From Fredinandcohnia humi (GTDB lineage Bacteria > Bacillota > Bacilli > Bacillales > Bacillaceae_L), in contig NZ_LMBW01000002.1 of NCBI RefSeq assembly GCF_001439915.1, positions 243,324 to 306,647 on the forward strand: 63,324 bases of DNA, given 5' to 3'. Positions 43,543 to 52,603 of this stretch are shown piece by piece (within the stretch, counting starts at the first letter, position 1; each line of letters opens with the position of its first letter). Made by a program: the position numbers and the translations under genes. The notes under the pieces were generated by a model. That model was not told the DNA's origin, made no database searches, and saw only the letters and a program-made list of their open reading frames with translations.

Positions 43543-44340
43543 TCATTTTATCCAATGATCTGGTCTTTTTAAATAGATTGGTATTTTTGTATGAATGTTT
43601 CCTTTAGCTGAATTTATTTGAGATTGTGTTAGAAAAATAGCGCTTGTTAAGTTCGCGTCGCTAAGGTCTGCATCTCTGAGGTCAGCGCCAATAAAATCTG
43701 TTTTTCGTAAATCTGCATGACTTAAATTGGCTGCAATCATTAATGTTCCTCGAAAACTAACCCCTTGTAAATCTGCTCCTTTTAGATTTGCTCCCACGTA
43801 ATCTAGACGCTTCTTATGTTTTTTGATGAAATCTTTACGATATATATCGCTTGTTTTTAGTAATAAAGCATTAACCTTTCTTCTATGTGTTGCAATATCT
43901 AATTTTATAATTTCTTCAGGATCTTTCTCAGTTAATTTAATCGTTTCATTATACATGTTTCGCAAACACGAATGAAATGACTGTGTTTCTTTAAGGCTTA
44001 GGGCTTGATCGAGATACCAAAGCATTTCATGAAGCTGTTGAATGAGTGGAAATACTTTAAACATTTCTTTGGCACGCTCTGGACTTTTTCTCCAATCATG
44101 ACCGTTGTAAATCTTCCGTGAAACATGTTGTCCTGCCCCATAGCACTCATAAGAAACACATCCACGAAACCCTTTTTCCCTTAATTGATCATGAATATTA
44201 CAACGATTATCTAAACATAAATTTCTACACGGCTCCCCGCTGTCCTTATTAATTGGAAAATCTGCTGATTTGGCATAAGGTAAGGCCACGCAACATAACC
44301 CGAAACAATTCGAACAATCAGATTTTAAAAAATCATTCAT
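43543..44340 (-). CDS. Cys-rich N-terminus plus pentapeptide-repeat protein
   Basis: 265 residues from ATG 44340 (GGAAGTG site). The N-terminal CSNCFGLCC and a further C-x3-C, C-x4-C, C-x3-C series (about residues 9-75) suggest an Fe-S or zinc cluster of the YkgJ type. The C-terminal third is pentapeptide repeats (A(D/N)LxG: ANLKGADLQGVSF, ANLSHADLRKTDF, ADLRDADLSDANL), giving a beta-helix. Role unknown. Confidence 0.75.
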   Translation of the reverse strand: MNDFLKSDCSNCFGLCCVALPYAKSADFPINKDSGEPCRNLCLDNRCNIHDQLREKGFRGCVSYECYGAGQHVSRKIYNGHDWRKSPERAKEMFKVFPLIQQLHEMLWYLDQALSLKETQSFHSCLRNMYNETIKLTEKDPEEIIKLDIATHRRKVNALLLKTSDIYRKDFIKKHKKRLDYVGANLKGADLQGVSFRGTLMIAANLSHADLRKTDFIGADLRDADLSDANLTSAIFLTQSQINSAKGNIHTKIPIYLKRPDHWIK

Positions 44341-44444
44341 TTCTATGACACTTCCACATCTACTTAGATATAATTCAATTATAAATGAAAGTCTATTAAT
44401 TGAATACAGTAAAATTGTCATTTATAACCAAATTTCAGTTTAGG

Positions 44445-44681
44445 TCAATGAACCTGTAAAAATATTGGGGCGGAGTCAACATTTTTAAGCCATATCTCCT
44501 CTTGACCATTTAAAGCATTTTTCAACCGTACTTCCCCTTTATCGAGCTCCGCTATCCTTCGAAACCAAGTTAGATAAGATCCAACAACTTGTGGATCTTC
44601 GTCGAGTTCATTCCTCCTTGGAGCCGAAATTTGTTTTTGTTCTCCTGTTCTAATGTTAATAGAGTAAAGTGAAGTGAACAT
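44445..44681 (-). pseudogene. Beta-propeller-like fragment
   Basis: 78 residues opening with ATG 44681 but no ribosome site. The frame continues upstream a little (SKKEGPVPP) to a stop. The pattern (LYSINIRTGEQKQIS, PQVVGSYLTWFR, EIWLKNVDSAP) resembles the last blades of a TolB-like propeller, so this is probably a truncated gene. Confidence 0.35.
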
Positions 44682-44752
44682 TGGTGGTACAGGTCCTTCC
44701 TTCTTGGATACTCAATTTCCACTGCAGACACCTACTTTTTGCGGTTATCAAA

Positions 44753-46261
44753 TTAATTAATAAACATTGCATCTCCTACATCTACATACATGGCTTTTCC
44801 GGAGACCGCATCGATTGCTCGGACACTGCCGATTGTCTCGGGAAAATCTGGAACATAGGCAAGTGTATAAACTGACTTACCGTCTTCATCATACTCACGA
44901 ATGAACATTAGCTCCATTTTCACATGCTTCTTCAGGATTTCTTTTGCCTCGATTTTTGATATAACGGGTTTTGTTGGAAGGTCTGCATAATGGTTCTGGG
45001 ATGGAACGTCTAAGTTGAAATGAATAATTTTCCCTGAATACTTTCCTACCTCAATCACAGACACATGATTATCAACTCTCAGCCCCTGATGGTATAGGTG
45101 AACATAAAAAGTGTAGGTTTCTTCAACTTCCACAAACTCCTCGTCCCATTCCTCAAACTCTTCTTCAAATAATTCGTCCTTATCAAAATAGTCATCATGC
45201 TCAAAGGCATCTTCGCTCTCAAGTTCATCAAAGTCTTCCTCAAAGTCTTCTTCAAATTCATCATTTTCATATTCGTAGATTTCAAGTTTAAATCGTTCAT
45301 GGGTATCAGGAAATTGCTTAAATAGCAGTTTTATTGCCTGTTGCTTCGCCTTCTCCAAGCCTATATCCGCCCCATTATTCTCATGTTCTTCACCATTTTT
45401 AACCTGTAATAGGTTCCCAGTCATCTCTTCATAACAAAGCTTAACAACATGATTGCTCGTATCTTCCACATCAAAAGTATAGGATGTAATAGAGTCTTGT
45501 CTGGACCAAACCTCAACACGCTTCCCATCATTAACCTGTGAACCCAAGTTGGTGTATTCAGTTGTTAATCCAACGAATTCATATAAATTCTGATTAGGAG
45601 ACTCCTGTTTTTCTAGCGTCAAGTCCAAAGGATATCCCTCACTAATACTTGTAGAGTCTGAACCATCAACAGGTATATCCATCACCTGCTCAATGACGCT
45701 ATATGCAAGGTGGTACTCATTATCCCCATTTTTATAAATTTCTTGATCAAAATGTTGAATATTTAGCTCAAAGTCTAGTCCTTCAACATATTGTTCTAAA
45801 GCCTCCTCTTCCGAAACAACGATATCAGTATATCGAACCTCGTATTCTTCATCCGCTAAGTAAAATCTTGTGATTTGTCCAGATGTCGAAACCGAAACTG
45901 TAAAACCCGTACTATGGATAAACAAGCCGTATTTCTCATCCCTTTTTTCATAGGTAATCATGTACGGATTATCTAAATCCAGGATTGCCGAAAGTTCAAA
46001 TTCTTGTTGCTTTGGATAAAAGGTATCGACAAATTTTTGTGCTATTGGAGCCATTTGTTCCTTTGAAAGATTGCCCTCAGATGCATCCTCCATTAATGAA
46101 AAACCAACTAACTCCCCTTTTCCATTCAAAGAATAGGTCCCGATAAGTTCATCTGTTCCTACTTCAATAATCTCAAAGCTTTCCTCATCAAACTCCGAAG
46201 CTTTTACGTACACGTTTACAGGTAAAAAAAGCTGCAACTTCTCTATAATTTTGTTCATCAT
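44753..46261 (-). CDS. YcdB/YcdC-repeat (PepSY-like) protein with an acidic insert
   Basis: About 502 residues from ATG 46261 (GGGGG site). Repeated PepSY-type beta-alpha units (SKEQMAPIAQKFVDTFYP, SEEEALEQYVEG, LEKAKQQAIKLLFKQFPD, SKIEAKEILKKHVKMEL) indicate the YcdB/YcdC group, but unlike B. subtilis YcdB/C there is no lipobox or signal peptide. Residues about 335-385 are a stretch of over 50 residues dominated by Asp/Glu (ENDEFEEDFEEDFDELES and more). Function unknown. Confidence 0.65.
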   Translation of the reverse strand: MMNKIIEKLQLFLPVNVYVKASEFDEESFEIIEVGTDELIGTYSLNGKGELVGFSLMEDASEGNLSKEQMAPIAQKFVDTFYPKQQEFELSAILDLDNPYMITYEKRDEKYGLFIHSTGFTVSVSTSGQITRFYLADEEYEVRYTDIVVSEEEALEQYVEGLDFELNIQHFDQEIYKNGDNEYHLAYSVIEQVMDIPVDGSDSTSISEGYPLDLTLEKQESPNQNLYEFVGLTTEYTNLGSQVNDGKRVEVWSRQDSITSYTFDVEDTSNHVVKLCYEEMTGNLLQVKNGEEHENNGADIGLEKAKQQAIKLLFKQFPDTHERFKLEIYEYENDEFEEDFEEDFDELESEDAFEHDDYFDKDELFEEEFEEWDEEFVEVEETYTFYVHLYHQGLRVDNHVSVIEVGKYSGKIIHFNLDVPSQNHYADLPTKPVISKIEAKEILKKHVKMELMFIREYDEDGKSVYTLAYVPDFPETIGSVRAIDAVSGKAMYVDVGDAMFIN

Positions 46262-46324
46262 TTTCCCCCAAGAAATTTCATTATATTGGTATTGTAGCAT
46301 TTTAATAGTTTTTAAAAAATGTCT

Positions 46325-46332
46325 TTAGTATA
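46325..46332. repeat. Target-site duplication, left
   Basis: TTAGTATA immediately before the left inverted repeat; identical to 48643-48650. Confidence 0.8.
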
Positions 46333-46508
46333 GGCTGTTTTCGTAAACTTTGTTGCTTTCGAAGATGATAATATAAATTGTGATAGCATAAAGATATAAA
46401 AGGAATGAAATTGTAATTGTATAACTAACATATAAATTGTTGATATATTCGAACAATTCATTTTTTTTAAGGTGGCTACTTATGACAAAGCAAAAAAGGA
46501 GATTAGTC

Positions 46509-46895
46509 ATGAAGACAAATTGGTTAATGATGAAAAGTGCTATATTGATGGCACTTTTCGGTGTAATTGCCGTATTTCTTCCTCAAGAATTAGTAGTTTA
46601 TTTCGGTTCAAAACCTGATACGTTTGTCGTAATCATTGTTCAAATCGCAGGGGCACTCTATTTGGGATTCGCTTTCCTTAACTATTATTCGAGGTCAAAG
46701 ATGATTGGGGGAATATATAGTCGGCCAATCGTAATTGCAAACCTTGTTCACTTTACCATTGTTGCACTAATGTTATTAAAAGAATTGTTGAATGGGTTAA
46801 GTTTTGAATTAGTTGTAGGTGCACTAATTTATACTGTATTTGCATTGTGGTTTGGATTCGTAATGTACTCAAACCCTCTTAAAAATGAAAAATAA
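46509..46895 (+). CDS. Passenger gene: four-helix membrane protein
   Basis: 128 residues from ATG 46509 (AAAGGAG); a longer ORF from 46437 has no ribosome site. Four membrane helices (about 7-25, 40-58, 72-91, 97-117) with the loop YYSRSKMIGGIYSRP. No family recognised. It lies inside the transposon and has its own terminator. Confidence 0.65.
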   Translation: MKTNWLMMKSAILMALFGVIAVFLPQELVVYFGSKPDTFVVIIVQIAGALYLGFAFLNYYSRSKMIGGIYSRPIVIANLVHFTIVALMLLKELLNGLSFELVVGALIYTVFALWFGFVMYSNPLKNEK

Positions 46896-46969
46896 TTCTT
46901 TATTAAGGGGCTTCAGTAATTACGTTGAAATGTATCGAAGCATGCTCAAAACTTTGGAACATTCATGTA

Positions 46970-46999
46970 AAAAGAACCGATAGAAATCGGCTCTTTTTC
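46970..46999. terminator. Bidirectional terminator inside the transposon
   Basis: AAAAGAACCGAT, AGAA loop, ATCGGCTCTTTTTC, between the membrane-protein gene (+) and the small ORF at 47004 (-). Confidence 0.8.
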
Positions 47000-47003
47000 T
47001 TAT

Positions 47004-47246
47004 TTATTTAGTGGCTTCCTTTTTCAAACAAAATGTTTCAGGTTCACTGCGCCCGTTGTTATAGTGATAAGCGGTACAAAGAAACGTTTTAGAAATATGA
47101 CCTTTTTCTCGTAAATTTTCCAACATCTCTAATTGTTTTTCATTGAATGATTGCGCCAAACACCGATCATGCCAAATCATAATGACTTTGCTTTCTTTTA
47201 ATAGCCATTCATGCCAATAGGAAATATTTGTACATCTTTCACTCAC
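47004..47246 (-). CDS. Passenger gene: small hypothetical protein
   Basis: 80 codons from GTG 47246 (or ATG 47180). It looks like coding sequence in its second half (FNEKQLEMLENLREKGHISK, YHYNNGRSEPETFCLKKE), with Cys and His residues. It ends next to a terminator. Start and function uncertain. Confidence 0.45.
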   Translation of the reverse strand: MSERCTNISYWHEWLLKESKVIMIWHDRCLAQSFNEKQLEMLENLREKGHISKTFLCTAYHYNNGRSEPETFCLKKEATK

Positions 47247-47267
47247 TTCCCGAGAGGAGGTAGTTTT

Positions 47268-47486
47268 ATGGCACGATGTACTAACTGCGATTACAAATGG
47301 AAAGCAAAGGATACTTTGATTCTTGGATTTTCAAAAAAGGGGAGAAATTGCCCCAATTGCGGGCATAAACAATACATTTCCGCTGAATCACAAAGACTAT
47401 TAACATTGGGATGGATAAGTCTTATATTTGTTCCGTTTCTTTTCCATCGCATAAAATTAAGCGATAAAGATGAGCCATTATGGTAG
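47268..47486 (+). CDS. Passenger gene: CxxC-20-CxxC small protein
   Basis: 73 residues from ATG 47268 (GAGAGGAGG). Zinc-ribbon pattern: CTNC, exactly 20 residues, CPNC, then one hydrophobic segment (LTLGWISLIFVPFLF) and a polar end. This is the Bacillus CxxC-20-CxxC family (TIGR04104-like). Role unknown. Confidence 0.7.
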   Translation: MARCTNCDYKWKAKDTLILGFSKKGRNCPNCGHKQYISAESQRLLTLGWISLIFVPFLFHRIKLSDKDEPLW

Positions 47487-47555
47487 ACTCTGAAAAAATG
47501 TAAATCGAAGTCTTAAATGGGATAGCATTTGCTATCCTTTTCTTATATTAAAAAA

Positions 47556-48563
47556 CTATGCACTTTTCAACATTTGAACAGTATTGTGATTGGATTTTCG
47601 GCACGCTGAAATAAGCATTTGCTCTACACGATTTTCAAATGCTAAGTTTTTTCCAAGTTCAAGCCAACGGAACCAATAGAGGTAGTTGTCCAGATATTTC
47701 GTTGCAACACCTTGAAACCGTTCCATCCAACGTTTCAAGCGGTTATGAAAGTTATTGACGTGCTGAATGTGGTATATTCCCTTCTTTACACGCTGTTTTT
47801 GTCGCTCATTGACCGTTTCGTGTTGTAATCCTTTTATTTTGGCAAACTTTTTGTAATTCGTTGCTGTATCCGTACATAACAAAGAAGAAGGGTGAATATA
47901 CTCACCTATCACAGTGTCGATTTCTTCGGCTTTTACACGCCCTGACCCTGCTTTGCGAGCAATCACACTGCCGTTACGGTCTTGTGCCACGACAACAGCA
48001 ATTTTAAGATTGGAAATACCTCTCTTTTTGTCCTTTTCCCCACGTTTTTTGGCTTTTCTGTGCGTGACATCTCTACCTTTCATTGACTCACGAAAGAAAG
48101 TTTCGTCACTTTCAACAATACCTTGCAACTGATTAAAACCGATACTTCCTAATGCATTCAATATTTTATGTCTCCAATAGAATGCGGTAGAGATATGAAT
48201 GTTCAAGCGTTCAGCGATTTTGGGTAGAGTATAGCCTTCAACCATTAGTTCAATGTACTTTACCCACTTTTCAGGGTAGCGAGAGCCTGAGAATGGCGTG
48301 TTTGTCATATCATTGAATGACTTTCCGCAGTCCTTGCACAGATAGCGTTGTCTTGAACGATATTTAGCGTTTCGTTTAACCGAAAAACTTCCGCAATGAA
48401 CACAACCCAAGCCAGAGGCAAATCGGGCTTCACGAATGCTTTTAAGTAGTTTCGTAATTTTATCTGGTTCATCGGGAAACAAGTCTTGTTTCATTGCATT
48501 AAACAACGCTAACTGCTCTGATTTAGTTAATTCGCTAAAATCTTCATATACATCTAACCACAT
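47556..48563 (-). CDS. IS1595-family (ISXO2-like) transposase
   Basis: 335 residues, full length. An N-terminal zinc ribbon (CVHC ... CKDC), a helix-turn-helix (YTLPKIAERLNIHISTAFYW) and the ISXO2 catalytic domain: VESDETFF (first Asp), LLCTDTATNYKKF (second Asp) and HVNNFHNRLKRWMERFQGV with the family's Asn-His pair, then YLDNYLYWFRW. No stops or frameshift, so probably active. Confidence 0.9.
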   Translation of the reverse strand: MWLDVYEDFSELTKSEQLALFNAMKQDLFPDEPDKITKLLKSIREARFASGLGCVHCGSFSVKRNAKYRSRQRYLCKDCGKSFNDMTNTPFSGSRYPEKWVKYIELMVEGYTLPKIAERLNIHISTAFYWRHKILNALGSIGFNQLQGIVESDETFFRESMKGRDVTHRKAKKRGEKDKKRGISNLKIAVVVAQDRNGSVIARKAGSGRVKAEEIDTVIGEYIHPSSLLCTDTATNYKKFAKIKGLQHETVNERQKQRVKKGIYHIQHVNNFHNRLKRWMERFQGVATKYLDNYLYWFRWLELGKNLAFENRVEQMLISACRKSNHNTVQMLKSA

Positions 48564-48642
48564 AATTGAACGCCTCCTGACCGCATTATATCAACCTTTT
48601 ATTAGTATGGTTAAGAAAGCCACAATCTATACGAAAACAGCC

Positions 48643-48650
48643 TTAGTATA
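48643..48650. repeat. Target-site duplication, right
   Basis: TTAGTATA immediately after the right inverted repeat; identical to 46325-46332. Confidence 0.8.
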
Positions 48651-48781
48651 CAACTTCCAAGCTAATAATATGGATGCTGATATGTAAAGAGATAACAGAT
48701 TCTTAATGAAGAACAAATAAAGAATAATCCACTGGAAAAGGAATATAGTTTACTAGCAATATAAAATAAGGAGTGAATGAT

Positions 48782-49084
48782 TTGGCGAAAATGATCATTA
48801 TGTATGAAGAACCAACGGATAAAGAGGCTTTTGACAAACATTATTTCGATGTACATGTTCCACTAGGTCGAAAAATCCCAAACATTATAAAAGATTCCGT
48901 TAATCGTGTTGTTGATTCTCAAAATACGAATTTAAACCTATATCTAATAACTGTCCTAGAGTTTGAAAATATGGAAAAACTAACTGAAGCCTTTTCTAGC
49001 CCAGAAGCAAGAGAAGCGGAAGCAGACGGTCCAAATTTATTTCAGTATTTAGAAAAGCCTCCGATTATTACGATTGTTGATTAA
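48782..49084 (+). CDS. EthD-family protein
   Basis: About 100 residues of the dimeric ferredoxin-like EthD fold: MIIMYEEPTDKEAFDKHYFDVHVPLGRKIPNI. GTG 48773 overlaps the ribosome site AAGGAGTG, so TTG 48782 is the likely start. Function unknown; family members assist degradation pathways. Confidence 0.75.
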   Translation: MAKMIIMYEEPTDKEAFDKHYFDVHVPLGRKIPNIIKDSVNRVVDSQNTNLNLYLITVLEFENMEKLTEAFSSPEAREAEADGPNLFQYLEKPPIITIVD

Positions 49085-49137
49085 CCTACTTTATAAACAA
49101 TGAAACCTACATTTATACGATTATATTTTCACTAAAG

Positions 49138-49171
49138 AAAAACCTCCAAACACCTGTGTTTGAAGGTTTTT
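49138..49171. terminator. Terminator after scoB
   Basis: AAAAACCTCCAAACA and TGTTTGAAGGTTTTTT (one mismatch), 11 bp past the scoB stop; usable in both directions between EthD (+) and scoB (-). Confidence 0.85.
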
Positions 49172-49181
49172 TCTTACTATA

Positions 49182-49841
49182 CTAATAAGCCTCAAGTTTC
49201 ACGCTATCAGAAACAATCATTTCAGCCTCAGTTGATTCAATGACATCTTGAAGACTGTATCCTTTCGCCACCTCAACTAATTTCAAGCCTTTGTCAGTAA
49301 CATCGATTACAGCCCTGTCCGTAATAATCCGATCCACCACTTTTTGACCTGTGAGTGGTAAACTGCATTCTTTTAGGATTTTTGGTTGTCCATGTTTATT
49401 CACGTGCTCCATGATGACAATCGTCTTTTTTGCACCGTGAACTAAGTCCATCGCTCCACCCATGCCTTTGATCATCTTTCCTGGAATCTTCCAGTTGGCC
49501 AAATCTCCATTCTCGGCCACTTCCATTCCACCTAAAATAGCAATGTCGATATGTCCCCCGCGAATCATGGCAAAGGATTCGGCACTGCTAAAAAAGCTAG
49601 CCCCTGTCATTGCTGTAACTGTTTCTTTTCCAGCATTAATCAGGTCTGGATCTACCTCGTCTTTTGTCGGGTAAGGACCAATCCCCAACAAGCCGTTTTC
49701 TGACTGTAATACCACATGTTTATTGTCAGAAATATAATTTGCCACCATCGTTGGCATTCCAATTCCCAGATTCACATAATTTCCGTCTTGAATTTCCTGC
49801 TCTGCCCTTTGTGCAATTTGCACTCTTACGTTATTAGACAT
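49182..49841 (-). CDS. scoB: Succinyl-CoA:3-ketoacid CoA transferase subunit B
   Basis: 219 residues; [10 protein letters not shown] holds the catalytic Glu, with NLGIGMPT near the N-terminus and the [20 protein letters not shown] block. With subunit A it moves CoA from succinyl-CoA to acetoacetate or a related acid. Its ATG lies 13 bp past the scoA stop. Confidence 0.9.
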   Translation of the reverse strand: MSNNVRVQIAQRAEQEIQDGNYVNLGIGMPTMVANYISDNKHVVLQSENGLLGIGPYPTKDEVDPDLINAGKETVTAMTGASFFSSAESFAMIRGGHIDIAILGGMEVAENGDLANWKIPGKMIKGMGGAMDLVHGAKKTIVIMEHVNKHGQPKILKECSLPLTGQKVVDRIITDRAVIDVTDKGLKLVEVAKGYSLQDVIESTEAEMIVSDSVKLEAY

Positions 49842-49854
49842 CGTTCTACCTCCC

Positions 49855-50544
49855 TTAATCTTTTACAGTTAATCGCTCAATTCGTTTTTCATGCTTTCCG
49901 ACAATCAGACCTTGAACATAAATGCTCGGTGTGTGTATTTCGTTAGGGTCCAATTCACCAACCTCGACAATTTCTTCTACCTCAGCAATCGTGTATTTCC
50001 CAGCAGCTGCCATCATTGGATTAAAGTTTTGTGCGGTTTTTCGATAAACTAAGTTACCGAATTTATCAGCTTTCCATGCCTTAATTAAACTAAAATCGGC
50101 TATTAATCCTTCTTCTAGTAAATAATCTTTTCCATTAAATTCTCTTACTTCGCGACCTTCAGCAATTGGAGTTCCTACTCCCGCTGGCGTATAAAAACCA
50201 GGAATCCCCGCTCCACCCGCACGAATTTTCTCCGCTAATGATCCTTGTGGGACAAGTTGAACCTCAAGCTCTCCGCTTAATACCTGTCTTTCAAACTCCT
50301 TGTTTTCCCCCACATACGATGAAATCATCTTTTTGATCTGTTTATTTTGCAAAAGGATACCAAGACCCCAATCATCAACCCCACAGTTGTTGGATATCAC
50401 GGTTAAATCCTTAACAATAGCCTGGCGCAGCCCTTGAATCAGATTTTCTGGAATTCCAACAAGTCCAAACCCTCCCACCATCAGGGTCATTCCATCTTCG
50501 ACACCGCTTACAGCTTCTTCAACACTTGTAAATATTTTTTTCAT
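49855..50544 (-). CDS. scoA: Succinyl-CoA:3-ketoacid CoA transferase subunit A
   Basis: 229 residues; [15 protein letters not shown] and [22 protein letters not shown], then [15 protein letters not shown] and [22 protein letters not shown], typical of subunit A. It is first in the scoAB operon and divergent from a LysR gene that may sense a ketone-body or keto-acid signal. Confidence 0.9.
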   Translation of the reverse strand: MKKIFTSVEEAVSGVEDGMTLMVGGFGLVGIPENLIQGLRQAIVKDLTVISNNCGVDDWGLGILLQNKQIKKMISSYVGENKEFERQVLSGELEVQLVPQGSLAEKIRAGGAGIPGFYTPAGVGTPIAEGREVREFNGKDYLLEEGLIADFSLIKAWKADKFGNLVYRKTAQNFNPMMAAAGKYTIAEVEEIVEVGELDPNEIHTPSIYVQGLIVGKHEKRIERLTVKD

Positions 50545-50703
50545 CGCGTTTCCCCTCCTGCATGTCTATTTTTTCTATAAAGTTGAAATTTCCATTTTAA
50601 ATTTTCTGTATCTTCTAATTTAAATTTTACATTACGATGATTTATCAGTAAAATGAATAAAAGGAATAAAATATATTACGAAATCGAATAAAAGGTGATG
50701 GGA

Positions 50704-51588
50704 ATGGAATTAAAAGATTTACGTTATTTTACGGAAGTTGTACAATACGGAAGTTTTACTAAAGCCGCTGTTAACACCTTTATTTCACAACCCACATTAA
50801 GTAAGTCCGTTAAAAAATTAGAATCCGATCTAAAGGTTGAATTATTCGAACGCTCAACCCGTAAGTTAGCATTGACAGATGCGGGAGAAATTGTTTATAA
50901 GCAAGCTACTAAAATACTATTCACAACAAACGAACTTAATACTCTACTAGATGATTTAATGAATTTGCCAACCGGAAATATTAAAATAGGGATTCCTCCC
51001 CTTATTGGAACTCTTTTCTTTCCAACGATTGCACAGAAATTTGGGATGTGCCATTCTGAGGTTTCATTAGAATTAATCGAACTTGGAGCAAAACGAATTG
51101 AACATTTGGTGGATGAGGGACAAGTGGATATCGGGATTGTCGTATCTCCTACGGATAGCAGAAAATTTACAATCCATCCGTTTATCAAAGAAGAATTTAT
51201 GCTGTTCACACATCCCAGACATCCATTATCAAGTAATAAATCTGTTAAATTAGAACAACTAGAAAATGAGTCTTTCATTCTTTTTAATCAAGAATTTGCC
51301 TTACATAATTTGATCATTCAACATTGTCAAAATACAGGATTCTCACCAAAAATCGCTTATGTTAGTTCCCAATGGGACTTGATAACCGAGCTTGTCATCG
51401 CCCAACTCGGGATTACTCTTTTACCAAAATCCATCTATTCAAAAATGGATAAATCTCAAATTAACATGATCCCACTTGAATCACCACCAATGTGGGAGCT
51501 TGTAGTGATTACGAAAAAAGACCGGTACCAATCATTTGCGGTAAGAGCTTTGCTGAATTTTCTTGCTGAGGAATTTCATGAAAAATAG
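50704..51588 (+). CDS. LysR-family regulator divergent from scoAB
   Basis: 294 residues from ATG 50704 (AAAGGTGAT site). Winged HTH at residues 1-60 (GSFTKAAVNTFISQPTLSKSVKKLE), then a two-lobe effector domain with the TELVIAQLGITLLPKSIY block. The divergent layout suggests it controls scoAB from the 160-bp shared promoter (50545-50703). Confidence 0.85.
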   Translation: MELKDLRYFTEVVQYGSFTKAAVNTFISQPTLSKSVKKLESDLKVELFERSTRKLALTDAGEIVYKQATKILFTTNELNTLLDDLMNLPTGNIKIGIPPLIGTLFFPTIAQKFGMCHSEVSLELIELGAKRIEHLVDEGQVDIGIVVSPTDSRKFTIHPFIKEEFMLFTHPRHPLSSNKSVKLEQLENESFILFNQEFALHNLIIQHCQNTGFSPKIAYVSSQWDLITELVIAQLGITLLPKSIYSKMDKSQINMIPLESPPMWELVVITKKDRYQSFAVRALLNFLAEEFHEK

Positions 51589-51600
51589 ATCTTGATTGGC

Positions 51601-51620
51601 AGGGACAGTGCACTGTCCCT
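51601..51620 (+). terminator. Palindromic terminator
   Basis: AGGGACAGTGCACTGTCCCT is a perfect 20-bp palindrome followed by TTTATCATTT, between the LysR gene (+) and the DUF1801 gene (-). Related GGGACAGG strings occur near 41988 and 29055. Confidence 0.6.
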
Positions 51621-51627
51621 TTATCAT

Positions 51628-51993
51628 TTATTTTTCATTTAATACCATTGCTGCCTTAATGAATTCAGTAAAAACAGGTGGTTGAATTTCTTCCATTTTT
51701 TTAATCCTTATATGTCTCATCCCTTTGCCGGAACCTTGTAATAATTGATTTGTATCCTTTTTTTGGAGTTCAACTCCTCTATGGAATCCAAGATTCACAT
51801 GTTTTTTAGACGCTTGAAGATAACATACCAATCCTTTATAGGTGTAATTGGGCATAGACCATTTATATTCCTCAACTAAATTTGGAGATGCATTCAGAAT
51901 GATTTCGCGTAAAGCAGCAGTAATGTTTTGAATATCCACTGGTAAAGCCAGAATATAGTGGTCAACTGATTCAATTGTTCTTGTTTTTTCCAT
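51628..51993 (-). CDS. DUF1801 protein
   Basis: 121 residues of the YdhG-like fold: YKWSMPNYTYKGLVCYLQASKKHVNLGFHRGVEL and GMRHIRIKKMEEIQPP, the typical core. A second member of this group in the window (the other is at 7127). Function unknown. Confidence 0.7.
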   Translation of the reverse strand: MEKTRTIESVDHYILALPVDIQNITAALREIILNASPNLVEEYKWSMPNYTYKGLVCYLQASKKHVNLGFHRGVELQKKDTNQLLQGSGKGMRHIRIKKMEEIQPPVFTEFIKAAMVLNEK

Positions 51994-52169
51994 TCATTAT
52001 CACCTTTCATTTTTACTGATATTTACCTAATATTACCTCTCATTATGACAAATGAAAGTTCTTTTAAAAAGGATAATGTTAAATTTAATTCCCTTTTGTC
52101 CCATATTGTGTTGTATATTGCAGAGTACTTATTTATAGTTAAATTAAATAAAGGAAAGGCGGAGAAAGA

Positions 52170-52541
52170 ATGAAGCTAGGTGCATTTTCAGTAAGTTTAA
52201 ATGTAAAAGATGTTCATAAATCCAAGGAATTTTACGAAAACTTAGGATTTCAGGCCTTTGGTGGAGACATCACTCAAAATTGGCTCATTATGAAGAATGA
52301 AAATACTGTAATTGGGTTGTTCCAAGGGATGTTTGATAAAAACATTCTCACTTTTAACCCTGGATGGGATGCAAATGCGCAAAATCTTGATTCATTCACT
52401 GATGTTCGAGATATTCAAAAGCAACTTAAAGAAAAAGGAATAACAATGCTGACTGAAACCGACGATACAGGTGAAGGACCTTCACATTTTGTTGTAGAGG
52501 ACCCAGATGGGAATCAAATTCTTTTCGATCAACATCGATAA
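52170..52541 (+). CDS. VOC-family glyoxalase-like protein
   Basis: 123 residues: SVSLNVKDVHKSKEFYENLGF at the N-terminus and HFVVEDPDGNQILFDQHR at the C-terminus, giving the two beta-alpha-beta-beta-beta units of the vicinal-oxygen-chelate fold. Metal and substrate unknown. Confidence 0.8.
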   Translation: MKLGAFSVSLNVKDVHKSKEFYENLGFQAFGGDITQNWLIMKNENTVIGLFQGMFDKNILTFNPGWDANAQNLDSFTDVRDIQKQLKEKGITMLTETDDTGEGPSHFVVEDPDGNQILFDQHR

Positions 52542-52552
52542 TACATAACTCA

Positions 52553-52596
52553 AATACAGCCTTCGCCCACTATACAGAGGGTAAAGGCTGTATTAT
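52553..52596. terminator. Bidirectional terminator
   Basis: AATACAGCCTT and AAGGCTGTATT arms between two convergent VOC genes. Confidence 0.7.
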
Positions 52597-52603
52597 TTAC
52601 TAT

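Larger units (their letters stand above)
46333..48642. mobile_element. IS1595-family transposon with passenger genes
   Basis: A 2310-bp element. Its ends are inverted repeats: AGGCTGTTTTCGTA...TTGT.GCTTTC at the left and its reverse complement at the right, differing at 4 of 29 positions. An exact 8-bp direct repeat, TTAGTATA, flanks both sides (46325-46332 and 48643-48650), the target duplication length of IS1595. Inside are an ISXO2-type transposase on the right and two or three unrelated genes on the left. Confidence 0.85.

Noticed and set aside
37091-46300. Antibiotic-resistance island
   Set aside because: BmrA, AAC(3)-like and Ere-like genes are chromosomal types common in Bacillus, spread out and without mobile-element borders.
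46325-46510. 61-residue ORF (-) at the transposon's left end
   Set aside because: It lies across the target duplication and inverted repeat; AT-rich chance ORF.
50895-51278. 127-residue ORF antisense to the LysR gene
   Set aside because: Shadow frame inside a well-matched LysR protein.
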